A stretch of 64,000 bases of DNA from Pokkaliibacter sp. MBI-7 (GTDB taxonomy: Bacteria > Pseudomonadota > Gammaproteobacteria > Pseudomonadales > Balneatricaceae). Below the pieces are notes generated by a model. That model ran no database searches. It had not been told where the DNA came from and was given only the letters and a program-made list of their open reading frames with translations. A program made the position numbers and the translations under genes. Location: positions 1,456,501-1,520,500 of the forward strand of contig NZ_JARVTG010000001.1 in assembly GCF_029846635.1 (NCBI RefSeq), written 5' to 3'. Positions 55,146 through 64,000 of this stretch are shown piece after piece (positions within the stretch are counted from its first letter, which is position 1; each line of letters starts with the position of its first letter).

Positions 55146-57929
55146 CTAGACCGCCAGCTGGAATTGCTGATAGAAGCTCTCGACTTCTGTGCCTTCCATT
55201 GGTGGCGAGTACAGAAATCCCTGAACACCATCACATTCGTATTGCTGCAAGGTGATCAGCTGCTCAGCCGTCTCCACACCTTCAGCTATCACCTTGATCC
55301 CCAGGGCATGGCCCATCTGTACGATAGCCTTGACCATGCTCTGGGTTTTACTGTCGACCATAACCTTCTCGATCAGCGACTGATCTATCTTCAGGCGCTG
55401 CAGTGACAGCTGCTGCAAGTCATGCAGCGAGGCCTGACCAGTACCGAAGTCATCAATCAACAGTTGCACCCCCAATGCCTTGATCTCCTGCAGGGTCGAC
55501 TGTACGTTCGGCGCTGCATCAGTCAGCAACGACTCCTTCACCTCCAGTTCCAGACGCTCGGCCTGCAGACCATGTCGCTGCAGCGCCGCGGCCAGCATCT
55601 TTTGCAACTGTCCGCGCTGGATGAACTGTCGTGCTGAGAGGTTGATGCTAACCCGGGGAATCTTGATATTGCGCTCATCCCACTCGTGCAGTTGCAGACA
55701 CACCTGCTCCAGCGTCCAGCTCATCAATGCATTAATCACCCCGGATTCCTCTGCCACGGGAATGAAGCGTTCGGGCTCAATATCGCCCCACTCAGGATGA
55801 GCCCAACGCAGCAGCGCTTCCATCGCCATCAGACGGCCATTGCGAATACACACCTGGGGTTGATAGACCAGACGCATCTCATGTCGGGCCAGCGCATGGT
55901 GTAACTGAGCCTCAAGGGTCATACGTTCCATGGCACGGACATGCATGGCGGTGGTGAAGAACTGATAACTGTTGCCGCCGCTGGACTTCGCCTCAAACAG
56001 GGCGATGTCTGCCTGTTTGTAGAGCGTTTCACGATCCTGTCCATCGTTGGGGTAACGACTGATGCCAACGCTGACCGAAACCGTGACCTCCTGTTCATTC
56101 AGCATATAGGGCTGCTTTTCCTCAGCCAGAATGCGATTGACCAGAGGTAAGACATCGGTGGGCTCCTGTGTCGGCATCAGCAGGGCAAAACGATCTCCGC
56201 TCATACGTGCCAGTGACAGGTGATCTACCACCAGTGTCTGCAGACGCTCTGCCAGCTGTTTTAGTAGCTGATCTCCCTGCGCATGCCCTAACGTTTCATT
56301 GATACGTTTGAAGCCATCCACATCCAGCAGCAACAGAGCAATCCCCTGACCATGGCGACGAGAGTCCGCCAGCAGCTGTTCGAAATTACTGGCAAAGGTC
56401 GTGCGGTTGGGCAGCCCCGTGAGCGCATCCTTGTTAGCCAGATCATGCAGGCGTTGCTCCTGCTCCTTGCGCAGGGTGATATCGGTGAACACGTTCACCA
56501 TTCGCGCCAGCTGGCCATGACGATCACGCAGCGCTTTTACCGACAGTGCCAGCGGGTATATCTCACCATTTTTGCGACGGTTGTACAGCTCGCCCTGCCA
56601 TTGCCCGGTCTGTTCGATGCGCTGCCACATTGCCAGATAGAAGCGGCTGTCCTGACGATCAGACTGCAGTATCTGTGACGACCGGCCTTTGACCTCCTCG
56701 CTGCTGTAACCGGTAATGCGCGAGAAGGCATCGTTGACCATCAGGATGATACCGCGAGCATCGGTAATGACCACGGCATCATTCATGTTGGAAAACACCT
56801 GAGCGGCGAGATGCAGATCATCCTCCAGCGCCATGTCCCGGCTGAGATCACGTGCGGTCACTACATAACGTGCATCCTCCCCCTCAAGACCAGGGCTGAT
56901 CACCAGACGCATGGGGAAAGCCTCGCCCTCACGCACGCCCTGCACCTGCAACTGCGAATGCTGACCTTTGTCGGCCTGCTCGATGGCTGCCAGAATCGCG
57001 GGCTGATCAGGCCCGTCCAGCAACTCACAAAAGGAACGATTGAGGCACTGTTCGGTATCCACTTGCCAGATATTCGCTGCAACAGAACTCATGGTGAGAA
57101 TATCGCCATTGCGACCCAGCCCCAGCACTCCATCCATGATGCTGTTGATGATCAGCTCAGTACGGCGGGCATGCTGCTGGGCACTCTGCTCGCTCTGCAT
57201 CCTTTCGTTTTCCAGCTTGGCGGCGGTATGACGGGCACGGTAGGTAAACAACATGACCAGCAGACTGAGCACCACAGAGATTCCCAGTGAGCTGTAGTAA
57301 GCCTGCTTAATCCGGATCATGCGTCGCGCCAGCTCATCGGCGCTGATATCCATCCCGAGCATGGCAACCACCTGACCTTTACTGTTCTTGATCGGCGCCA
57401 TACCGCTGATAAACGTCCCAAAGGGATCATTATAGGGAGTGCGATACACATAGGGTTCTCCCGCATCGATCGCGGCAAACATGGCCTGATCTTCCGGGTT
57501 GACGGTATCGAAACGCTCCATCACCTTGCTGTCTCGCAGCTTGTAGGGGGAATCCAGCTCGTCGGCATAGACAGCAGTGTCCAGTACGAAATACAGGGAG
57601 CCGTTCTTTCTCACCATGGTGTAGAGGTAATACACGTCCGGCATGATCTTGTGTGCCCTGACCAGGGGCGCGATGACCTGCCGATAGAGAGGCGACCCTG
57701 TCTGCACTGTCGAGGTAAGCTGCTGATGCAAGTCACCATCCACCTCCTGCGCGATCACCGAAGACAGTCTGGCGACATCCATACGGATGGTGTTGAACTG
57801 CTCCTCCGAGGCTTTCACGTAGAGCCAGCTCAGACAAATCAGAAAGAGAATCTGAACACCCGCCCCGGCCAGTAAAGCCAGATGCCAGGGGGAAGATCGA
57901 ATAACGCGGTTAAATAACCCATTGAACAT
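55146..57929 (-). CDS. Sensor-PAS-PAS-GGDEF-EAL protein, probable c-di-GMP phosphodiesterase
   Basis: The 927-residue inner-membrane protein has a membrane segment at about 16-38, a periplasmic Cache-like sensor to about 205, a second membrane segment at 212-230, PAS regions at about 255-365 and 372-490, GGDEF at about 493-660 and EAL at about 670-920. The GGDEF motif is SGDRF (577-581), so cyclase activity is unlikely. The EAL domain keeps MEALLRW (704-706), INLSARQF, EVKES, LIDDFGTG and EGVET, so it should hydrolyse c-di-GMP. The degenerate GGDEF may bind GTP as a regulator. It is monocistronic. Confidence 0.92.
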   Translation of the reverse strand: MFNGLFNRVIRSSPWHLALLAGAGVQILFLICLSWLYVKASEEQFNTIRMDVARLSSVIAQEVDGDLHQQLTSTVQTGSPLYRQVIAPLVRAHKIMPDVYYLYTMVRKNGSLYFVLDTAVYADELDSPYKLRDSKVMERFDTVNPEDQAMFAAIDAGEPYVYRTPYNDPFGTFISGMAPIKNSKGQVVAMLGMDISADELARRMIRIKQAYYSSLGISVVLSLLVMLFTYRARHTAAKLENERMQSEQSAQQHARRTELIINSIMDGVLGLGRNGDILTMSSVAANIWQVDTEQCLNRSFCELLDGPDQPAILAAIEQADKGQHSQLQVQGVREGEAFPMRLVISPGLEGEDARYVVTARDLSRDMALEDDLHLAAQVFSNMNDAVVITDARGIILMVNDAFSRITGYSSEEVKGRSSQILQSDRQDSRFYLAMWQRIEQTGQWQGELYNRRKNGEIYPLALSVKALRDRHGQLARMVNVFTDITLRKEQEQRLHDLANKDALTGLPNRTTFASNFEQLLADSRRHGQGIALLLLDVDGFKRINETLGHAQGDQLLKQLAERLQTLVVDHLSLARMSGDRFALLMPTQEPTDVLPLVNRILAEEKQPYMLNEQEVTVSVSVGISRYPNDGQDRETLYKQADIALFEAKSSGGNSYQFFTTAMHVRAMERMTLEAQLHHALARHEMRLVYQPQVCIRNGRLMAMEALLRWAHPEWGDIEPERFIPVAEESGVINALMSWTLEQVCLQLHEWDERNIKIPRVSINLSARQFIQRGQLQKMLAAALQRHGLQAERLELEVKESLLTDAAPNVQSTLQEIKALGVQLLIDDFGTGQASLHDLQQLSLQRLKIDQSLIEKVMVDSKTQSMVKAIVQMGHALGIKVIAEGVETAEQLITLQQYECDGVQGFLYSPPMEGTEVESFYQQFQLAV

Positions 57930-58231
57930 GGCATCAATGCCTATCAGCCAACTGAAGGGATACGCTAGCCAAATGCGCTCTCAAATTCTGGTACAAAGAA
58001 CCTGAGATTGCTCCGGATACCAACTAAAATGTGTTTCCAAGATAGCGTTTGCAAAGTGAATTGAAACACTTCTGCGCGAGCCTGCAATTAATTCGGCGAC
58101 GCCTGAAACAGAGTAACTGAAGTTTACATTTTATAGGTTACACTGTGATACACAGCAAAAGACAGCTACCCTAGAAACATTTACAGAAGCCTTTATTATC
58201 TTTTTCAACCGTCTTTAGAGAATGCAAAACT
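57930..58231. other. 302-bp divergent region upstream of ompR
   Basis: It is AT-rich between 58020 and 58200, which fits divergent promoters for ompR-envZ and the EAL gene. I could not pick a convincing -35/-10 pair. No gene is supported. Confidence 0.4.
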
Positions 58232-58942
58232 ATGAGTAATAAGCCGACGATTCTCCTGGTTGACGATGATGCCGAATTGCGTGAACTGGTAAGCCGTTAT
58301 CTGATGAACCATGACTTTCAGGTCATCTGCGTGGACGGCGCACCCGCCATGGATAAGGTATTGCTGGAAACCACTCCGGAGCTGCTGATCCTGGATCTGA
58401 TGATGCCCGGCGAAGATGGTCTGTCCGTTGCCAAGCGCCTGAAGGCCAGCCACAACAATATTCCGATCATCATGCTGTCTGCCAAGGGCGAAGACGTTGA
58501 TCGCATCGTGGGCCTGGAAGTCGGTGCAGATGACTACCTGTCAAAACCCTTCAACCCGCGTGAACTGCTGGCCCGTGTCCGTGCGGTGATGCGACGCCCC
58601 GGTCAGCAGCAAGAGAATGAAGGCAGCACCCAGCGCTTTTCGTTTGGCGATTTTGTGTTGGATACCCAACGCCATCAGCTGACTCACAAAGGCGAGCTGC
58701 TGCACCTCACCACCAGCGAATATGAGCTGCTGGAAATACTGGTACAGCATCCGAATCAGGTTCTGAACCGCGATATGCTGGTATCCAAGCTAAAAGGCTA
58801 TGACCGCTCTCCCTTCGATCGCAGTATTGACGTGCGCGTTACTCGCCTGCGTGCCAAGCTGGAGAAAGCCGAGGGCTCACCGCACCATATCCAGACCATC
58901 TGGGGCAAAGGCTATCTGTTCGTACCGAATCCAGAAGGCTGA
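58232..58942 (+). CDS. ompR: OmpR-type response regulator (AmgR-like)
   Basis: The 236-residue protein has a receiver with phosphoacceptor Asp55 (LLILDLMMPGEDG), the highly OmpR-like KGEDVDRIVGLEVGADDY and KPFNPRELLARVRAVMRR, and a winged-helix DNA-binding domain with RSIDVRVTRLRAKLE and IQTIWGKGYLFVPN. The pairing with envZ and closeness to gshA/tex match Pseudomonas AmgRS, which controls envelope stress responses. envZ follows by 17 bp. Confidence 0.95.
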   Translation: MSNKPTILLVDDDAELRELVSRYLMNHDFQVICVDGAPAMDKVLLETTPELLILDLMMPGEDGLSVAKRLKASHNNIPIIMLSAKGEDVDRIVGLEVGADDYLSKPFNPRELLARVRAVMRRPGQQQENEGSTQRFSFGDFVLDTQRHQLTHKGELLHLTTSEYELLEILVQHPNQVLNRDMLVSKLKGYDRSPFDRSIDVRVTRLRAKLEKAEGSPHHIQTIWGKGYLFVPNPEG

Positions 58943-58959
58943 AAGGCTAGAGCACAGTA

Positions 58960-60300
58960 ATGTTTCGATCTCTCCTGGCCAAGACGTGGCTGATACTGGC
59001 CTTGACCGTCTTGGCCGTTTTGCTGTGTTACACCCTGATTGTTACCCAGTTCATCATTTTGCCGGTTGCCCGCCAATCGGCAGATGATCAGGCGGCGTTG
59101 ATGAAGCTGGCGGCGGAAACCTGGGTGGAACTGCCACCCTATGCGCGCAGCTACTATCAGCTGGAGCTGGCAGGGCAACACCTGCTGCTGCTGACCAAAA
59201 CGCCACCGACCACCCGCCCGCTGCTCAAGTCCAACATGTTTCTGGACATGCTTACGGCAGCGCTGGCCCGGCGTCTGGAAACCGACATCCGTCTGCGATT
59301 GGACAAAGACGACAACAACCTGGTCTGGGCATCCTTCGATCTGCCTACCGGCACGGTATATATCGGCTTTGCCCGCGAGCGAAGGGCGTTCCCCATTCCC
59401 ATCGCCGCCATTCTGATCCTGACCTTTGCTTCGCTGTTGGTACTGATTACTTCACTGACCATTGTCAGCCGCATCACCCGCCCACTGGTGGCGGCATCCA
59501 GAGCCGCACGACGCATCGGTAAGGGGCTCAACTTCGAGCCGCTGGACGAGACTGGCCCTGAGGAAATGGCTGTGCTGGCCCGCAGCTTCAACAAAATGGG
59601 GAAAGAGGTGCGTGAGCTGCTGGAACATCGAACCACCCTGCTCGCTGGCATTTCTCATGACCTCAGGACCCCCATCGCGCGGATGCAGATGGCTATCGAA
59701 CTGCTGGATGACGGCAGCAATGATGAGCTGGTTGAGCGCCTGAAGCGTAACCTGACAGAAATGGATACCCTGATTGGCGATACCCTGGCACTGTCACGGG
59801 GAATGGAACAGGCGCCGTTGGAAGCCCTGCCCCCCGGCCCCTGGCTTACCGATCTGGTCAACAGCTTCCAGAATGACCGTCTTCGCCTGATCCGCCTGAC
59901 CGCACTGCCGGAAAAGCTGATGCTACCGCCTCTGGCGCTGAAGCGGGTGCTGACCAACCTGATCGAGAATGCCCTGCGCTATAGCGCACCGGGCCCTGTT
60001 ACTCTGGAGGTCACCATGCAAGGTCCGCAGATAACACTGACCGTTCTTGATCGTGGCCCCGGTATTCCTGCGGAAGCCAAGGCCAAGATTTTTGAACCCT
60101 TTTATCGACTGGAAGCATCGCGTAACAAGCATACCGGCGGCAGTGGACTGGGCCTGGCCATCGTTGCACAGCTGTGCGAGATGTATAACTGGCACCTGGC
60201 CGTCCTCGACAACCCAGCAGGAGGCACCATGATGCAGCTGTCGCTGCTGGCCGAGTCTCCCGATACCGAGGCACTCCCTGCTCCGCAGAGCGGATCATAG
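58960..60300 (+). CDS. envZ: EnvZ-type sensor histidine kinase (AmgS-like)
   Basis: The 446-residue inner-membrane kinase has membrane segments at about 9-34 and 146-168 around a ~110-residue periplasmic domain, HAMP to about 222, the HisKA phosphorylation site His233 in GISHDLRTPIARMQ, and an ATPase domain with NLIENALRYS, DRGPGIP and HTGGSGLGLAI. All catalytic boxes are present. It is in an operon with ompR. Confidence 0.95.
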   Translation: MFRSLLAKTWLILALTVLAVLLCYTLIVTQFIILPVARQSADDQAALMKLAAETWVELPPYARSYYQLELAGQHLLLLTKTPPTTRPLLKSNMFLDMLTAALARRLETDIRLRLDKDDNNLVWASFDLPTGTVYIGFARERRAFPIPIAAILILTFASLLVLITSLTIVSRITRPLVAASRAARRIGKGLNFEPLDETGPEEMAVLARSFNKMGKEVRELLEHRTTLLAGISHDLRTPIARMQMAIELLDDGSNDELVERLKRNLTEMDTLIGDTLALSRGMEQAPLEALPPGPWLTDLVNSFQNDRLRLIRLTALPEKLMLPPLALKRVLTNLIENALRYSAPGPVTLEVTMQGPQITLTVLDRGPGIPAEAKAKIFEPFYRLEASRNKHTGGSGLGLAIVAQLCEMYNWHLAVLDNPAGGTMMQLSLLAESPDTEALPAPQSGS

Positions 60301-60330
60301 CAGCCGCTGAATACATGCTCGTAAAAATGA

Positions 60331-60366
60331 AAAGCCCGCCTGCTGAATGCTCAGCAGGCGGGCTTT
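60331..60366. terminator. Terminator between envZ and tsx
   Basis: A perfect 16-bp stem (60331-60346 with 60351-60366) has a 4-nt loop, A-rich before and TTT at the end. It serves the convergent envZ and tsx transcripts. Confidence 0.9.
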
Positions 60367-60453
60367 GTCTCTGGCAGTTTTGCCACTGGGCTAACTGTGC
60401 CTGAATTCAGCGTACCAGGTGGTGGCTAAACAGCCATATGTCCCGGTAACCGA

Positions 60454-61335
60454 TCAGAAATCGTAACCGATACCGAAATAGGTGCCCCAGCCGTTGGAGT
60501 TGGCAGTGAAGTTGCCGTCACCCCAGTTCAGCGTCTGGCCGTCTTTCCACTGGCCACCGTTGTGGAAGTAACGCGCCACAGCCATCACATGCACCTTGGG
60601 ATTGATCTTGTAGTGCAGTACGTTAGTCGATACCAGTGCATTGTTGGTACGGTCAGGGCCTGACAGCTCGCCCAGATCAGAATCAAAGTCATAGTTGGTG
60701 AAGCCGATGTAGGTCAGGCCTTCTGCGATCTGGTTCAGAGGCAGGATGTACTTGAGGTTCAGGCGGTAGCCGTCCCATGAGTTCTCGTTGGCAGCGCCGT
60801 AGTTTTCCCACTGACGACGAGCATAGACGTTGGCTGACAGCATCAGTGGCGAATGCGTGTCGATGTCAGTACCAATACCGGCATACAGGGTGTTCTGACG
60901 GGAAGCGCGGTTATCGCCGTTGTCATAAATCCAGTCAAACGCCACATACCACTCTTTGAAAGGGCCAAAACTCAGGTCTTTACCGGTCAGGCTGTCGATG
61001 GAGATACGAGGCTCGTGCTCCATGAATACCGGTGAGCCATCATCCCACACGCCGGTGTCATACTTGCTGCCATGGCTGCTGTCGCCCAGCACCTTGGGTA
61101 CGTCAACATAACCATACAGCTCAACCGGCCCCTGACGGCCAACGTACTCATACTCCAGATAAGTATCGGAGTTGGGGCGAGGACTGAACTTGATATTGTG
61201 ACTGTGGATCAGGGTCAGATCCTGGGCAAACCAGCTGGCATTGTTAGCGGCTGCCTGTGCCGTACCGGCACTGAGTCCAGCCAGAGTGGTCACCGCCACG
61301 GCGACGGTCTTGAGTTTGCTCTCAACGCTCATCAT
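60454..61335 (-). CDS. tsx: Nucleoside-specific channel-forming outer-membrane protein, Tsx/OmpK family
   Basis: The 293-residue protein (family length) has a signal peptide cleaved after AQA at about residue 28 and then a beta-barrel pattern of alternating aromatic strands: YLEYEYVGRQGPVELYGYVD, KEWYVAFDWIYD, WDGYRLNLKYILP, and a final GTYFGIGYDF with C-terminal Phe for barrel assembly. Tsx lets nucleosides and deoxynucleosides through the outer membrane. Two tandem ATGs mark the start. Its long upstream region contains operator-like repeats. Confidence 0.9.
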   Translation of the reverse strand: MMSVESKLKTVAVAVTTLAGLSAGTAQAAANNASWFAQDLTLIHSHNIKFSPRPNSDTYLEYEYVGRQGPVELYGYVDVPKVLGDSSHGSKYDTGVWDDGSPVFMEHEPRISIDSLTGKDLSFGPFKEWYVAFDWIYDNGDNRASRQNTLYAGIGTDIDTHSPLMLSANVYARRQWENYGAANENSWDGYRLNLKYILPLNQIAEGLTYIGFTNYDFDSDLGELSGPDRTNNALVSTNVLHYKINPKVHVMAVARYFHNGGQWKDGQTLNWGDGNFTANSNGWGTYFGIGYDF

Positions 61336-61617
61336 CTACTTCTTCCGCTCTACAACTTGAAGGGATAAACAGGGAAATCTCATCCGATGGCTGGCATAAC
61401 CGCGGTACTTCCCTGCAACGGCGTCTTGCATGCCGACTTCTGGATCCCGTGGAGTGAAGTCAGCGACGCTCTGAGCGGAACAGGTCAACAACCTGTCAAC
61501 AGCCCGGCTTGCTCATCGGAGTTTTGGGATGAGCAATATCGGTGCCAATTGGGGCGGCAGATTTTCCGCATATTTTTCAATTAAATAAAGCATTAAATGA
61601 TGCGAAAGGTCTAAAAC

Positions 61618-61631
61618 TGACCATACGGTCA
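61618..61631. promoter_or_regulatory. Palindromic operator-like site TGACC-N4-GGTCA
   Basis: A perfect 5+5 bp inverted repeat with an ATAC spacer, of the size bound by TetR-type dimers, lies about 285 bp upstream of the tsx start. The bound regulator is unknown. Confidence 0.4.
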
Positions 61632-61663
61632 AAAGCATGCGCCAATTGAGAGCAAAAGCATGC
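61630..61663. repeat. Direct repeat of CAAAAGCATGC
   Basis: Two exact 11-bp copies at 61630-61640 and 61653-61663 start 23 bp apart, about two helical turns. They abut the palindrome at 61618-61631. Confidence 0.6.
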
Positions 61664-61866
61664 ATCGCCAGCAGCACGTCAACGAAAGGTCTGGAGGGTC
61701 AACAGGGAGCATGGATCCGAAAAAATTACCGGAACATGTGAATGGAAAAGAAGCAGTACCGCCAGATACAGTAGCAGTCTTCATCTTTGGCAGAGGGCCT
61801 GGAAAGCAAACGGATAACCTCCCAGGCCGGTACGGATATTGGCTATGCCAAGTCAAAAGCCAATCG

Positions 61867-64000
61867 CTACAGTAATCTGCGTAACGCCTGCAACGGTGGC
61901 TCACGGCCGATTTGCCGCAACATCCATAGCCCCGGCAGGGCCACCACAACGGCGAACAAAGGCGGCCAGCCAAGCAGCCACCAGGGCCCGGCGAACGGTA
62001 GCTCCAGCACGCGGGTAAACACCACCCAGCCCAGCACCGTGCAGCCAATGGCCCCCAAGGCACCAGCAACGGCCCCCAGTAATAACAGCTCCTGCCGCTG
62101 ACGCTGGCGTAAGCGTTGTCTGGCAACCCCCAGCGTATGCAGCAATGCAGCCTCACGCCGCCGCTCCGGCAAGCTAATCTGAATGACGGCCACCAGCACC
62201 AGCCATGCGGCCAGCAAGACAAAGATAAACAGATACTGCACGGCTTCCGTCAGCTGAGTAAGGATGTCACGTAACTGTCCCAGTAATGCTTCCACCCCAA
62301 TCAGGGTTATGTTCGGCCAGGTTTTACTTAACGCTGTAATCTCGGTGCCATGGTCAGGCGGTACATAGAAGCTGGTCATCAGTGACACCGGAAAATCAGT
62401 CAGACTACCGGGTGTGAAGATCACGAAGAAGTTGGGATTGAAGGAGTTCCAGTCAACACTACGCACGCTGCTCACCTTAGCGGTCACAGGTTCACCGGCA
62501 ATATCGAAGGTCAGTTGATCACCCAGTTCAAGCCCATAACGCCTGGCAAAGCCTTCTTCAATGGAAATCAGCCGCTGCTGCTCACCAGCATTCCACCAGC
62601 TGCCCTGGACTATCCTGTTGTCACGCCCAGGCTCTGCCGCCCAGGTCAGATTCAGCTCGCGTCCAGGCGCCCGGTTACCATTACGCTCCCGATTATCTTC
62701 ATCACGACCATCGTCTTCCTCAGCTTTCAGCGGCTGGCCATTACGCTCAATCAGACGTCCGCGCAGCATCGGATACAGTGGATTGCTCTGCCAGCCCTGC
62801 TGCTGCAGAAAGTGCAGAAAATCGGCCTGCTGATCAGGCTGAAGGTTGATGGCGAAGTAGTTGGGCGCTTTCTCAGGCAGCTGCTCTCGCCAGCTGTTCA
62901 ACAGGTCAAGCCGTAACAGCATCACCAGGCCAATCGCCATACTGACCAGCGCGAAAGCGGTCACCTGCAGTGCCTGCCAGTTCAGACGGGCATTATCCAG
63001 CTGCCCCAGACGGCGCAGCAGCCGTGCAAGTAACCAGCGACTGCTGTAAAACAGTACGCCCAGTAACAGCAGCAGACCGCCACCCACACTGAATGTCAGT
63101 ACCGGCTGCCGACTTTGCCACCACAGCCAGAACAGCAGGGCCAGTAGCGCTCCTGCCAGCCAGAGACGTGTCGCTACCGTAGCTCCACGGCTTTCATGCT
63201 TGAGTGCACGCAGCGGACTGGTGCGCAGCAGTAACCACCAGTCTGGCAAGACCAGAGCCACCAGCAGCAACACCGCTGTCAGCACACCATTACAAGCAGG
63301 AAGCCAGCTCAGCTCGGGCAGAGGGTCAGGCAACCAGTCGCGAAACAACTGCACCAGCCCTTGCTGTGCCAGCGCCCCGGTGAGGACGCCCAGCCCCACA
63401 GCCACCAGACTGAGCAACCCCAGCCGCAACAGTAGCATCTGCCCCAACTGGCGGCGTGACAACCCCAGACAACGCCACAGTGCCACCTCGTCCTGATGTC
63501 GCAGACTGTAGTGTCGCGCAGCCAGTGCCAGCGTCACTGCCGCCAGCAGGACAGAAAGGATGCTGCCTAACGCCAGGTACTGATTGACTCGCTGCAGCGC
63601 ACTGGCCAGCCGCGGACTGTCACTGTCGGTATCAAGGATGCGGGCCGCAGGGGCCAGCTGGGGAGCAACCCAGCGAGTAAAGGCCTGTATGGCCGGTGCA
63701 GGCCCGTCCAGCAGATAACGATAGCGAATACGGCTGCCGGGCTGGATGACCTGTGATCTGGCCAGATCTGCGCTATTTACCAGCAGGCGCGGGTTGAGAC
63801 TGAGGAAGTCAGTAGAGGGGTCTGGCTCCTGCAACACCACGCCGGTTACTTTCAGATCGGCATAGCCCAGCTGTACCTGATCGCCCATTTTCACGGCAAG
63901 CATGCTCATCAGACGAGGTGCCAGCCAGGCCTCGCCCGGCAATGGGCCCTGACTCAGCTCCTGTACCTGACCATCCGCCTGTTGCACACGGATTGTGCCC
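61867..64000 (-). CDS. FtsX/MacB-like ABC transporter permease, YbbP type (5' end outside window)
   Basis: The frame is open through the right edge, so the true start lies beyond it. The visible ~710 residues have repeated FtsX-type units: a four-helix core (ALGSILSVLLAAVTLALAARHYSLRHQDEVALWRCLG region), further membrane segments mid-protein, a large periplasmic domain, and a C-terminal FtsX unit with RRREAALLHTLGVARQRLRQRQRQELLLLG. This is the layout of YbbP-like permeases that pair with a YbbA-type ATPase and act on lipophilic or envelope substrates. The ATPase gene is expected just outside the window. Confidence 0.85.
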   Translation of the reverse strand, partial: GTIRVQQADGQVQELSQGPLPGEAWLAPRLMSMLAVKMGDQVQLGYADLKVTGVVLQEPDPSTDFLSLNPRLLVNSADLARSQVIQPGSRIRYRYLLDGPAPAIQAFTRWVAPQLAPAARILDTDSDSPRLASALQRVNQYLALGSILSVLLAAVTLALAARHYSLRHQDEVALWRCLGLSRRQLGQMLLLRLGLLSLVAVGLGVLTGALAQQGLVQLFRDWLPDPLPELSWLPACNGVLTAVLLLVALVLPDWWLLLRTSPLRALKHESRGATVATRLWLAGALLALLFWLWWQSRQPVLTFSVGGGLLLLLGVLFYSSRWLLARLLRRLGQLDNARLNWQALQVTAFALVSMAIGLVMLLRLDLLNSWREQLPEKAPNYFAINLQPDQQADFLHFLQQQGWQSNPLYPMLRGRLIERNGQPLKAEEDDGRDEDNRERNGNRAPGRELNLTWAAEPGRDNRIVQGSWWNAGEQQRLISIEEGFARRYGLELGDQLTFDIAGEPVTAKVSSVRSVDWNSFNPNFFVIFTPGSLTDFPVSLMTSFYVPPDHGTEITALSKTWPNITLIGVEALLGQLRDILTQLTEAVQYLFIFVLLAAWLVLVAVIQISLPERRREAALLHTLGVARQRLRQRQRQELLLLGAVAGALGAIGCTVLGWVVFTRVLELPFAGPWWLLGWPPLFAVVVALPGLWMLRQIGREPPLQALRRLL

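Larger units (their letters stand above)
61336..61866. other. 531-bp region upstream of tsx
   Basis: No convincing gene is seen. A 71-codon frame at 61660-61875 overlaps the permease end and lacks family likeness or a ribosome-binding site. The region holds an AT-rich stretch (61565-61600), two stem-loops nearer tsx (61480-61496; TTGCTCATC/GATGAGCAA at 61509-61536), a palindrome and a direct repeat. Confidence 0.5.

Noticed and set aside
61660..61875. 71-codon plus-strand frame after the tsx regulatory region
   Set aside because: It has no Shine-Dalgarno and no family likeness, and it overlaps the end of the ABC permease gene.

Overview
The window is chromosomal DNA of a free-living gammaproteobacterium, moderately GC-rich by eye. 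Gene order and protein character point to the Oceanospirillales/Pseudomonadales side of the class. Several runs match gene order I remember from Pseudomonas aeruginosa: fimX-serB-ahpA-like; the lipopolysaccharide (LPS) core block between hldE/msbA and waaC/waaF-ilvE-glnE; argE/argA; hemC-D-X-Y; and gshA-tex-ompR-envZ. The tsx porin and the mix of regulators fit a marine or rhizosphere relative rather than Pseudomonas itself. The species assignment is inference.

Layout. 1-3.9 kb: the 3' end of a FimX-like c-di-GMP receptor, serB (convergent), and an AhpA/Smp-like membrane protein. 3.9-22.2 kb: one large LPS inner-membrane and core-assembly region. hldE, msbA and ugd lie on the minus strand. 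A plus-strand operon follows (lpxL, waaQ, a WaaG-like GT4, a small P-loop protein, waaL-like ligase, a GT9). It converges at about 15.07 kb with a minus-strand operon (waaF, waaC, waaE, a second WaaE-like GT2, a GT4, a GT8-like protein, another GT4). 22.7-27.8 kb: ilvE, glnE, a small winged-helix protein and an orphan lipoprotein. 27.9-33.2 kb: a 1444-residue hybrid histidine kinase with its HD-GYP response regulator. 33.5-39.3 kb: a CYTH protein, dgt, argE, argA and a small 2Fe-2S ferredoxin. 39.3-45.5 kb: trmB, thiG, thiS and a DUF423 membrane protein on the minus strand, interrupted by plus-strand genes (a DHH phosphoesterase and an exported DUF1800/DUF1501 pair). 46-50.4 kb: the hemC-hemD-hemX-hemY operon. 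50.5-60.3 kb: gshA, tex, dgkA, a PAS-GGDEF-EAL protein, ompR and envZ. 60.4 kb to the end: a Tsx-type porin and a 5'-truncated FtsX-like ABC permease.

How it fits together. HldE makes the ADP-heptose precursor that WaaC, WaaF and the other GT9 enzymes transfer. Ugd supplies UDP-glucuronate. LpxL acylates lipid A and MsbA flips the lipid A-core. The GT2, GT4 and GT8-like enzymes extend the core, and the WaaL-like protein ligates O-antigen. Three c-di-GMP-related proteins (FimX-like, HD-GYP and PAS-GGDEF-EAL) and OmpR/EnvZ give the window a strong surface and signalling theme.

I saw no insertion sequence, prophage, CRISPR array, tRNA or rRNA. The most novel-looking parts are the non-standard LPS core cassette, with its small P-loop protein and GT8-like protein and no recognisable WaaP-type sugar kinase, and the exported DUF1800/DUF1501 pair set between trmB and thiG.
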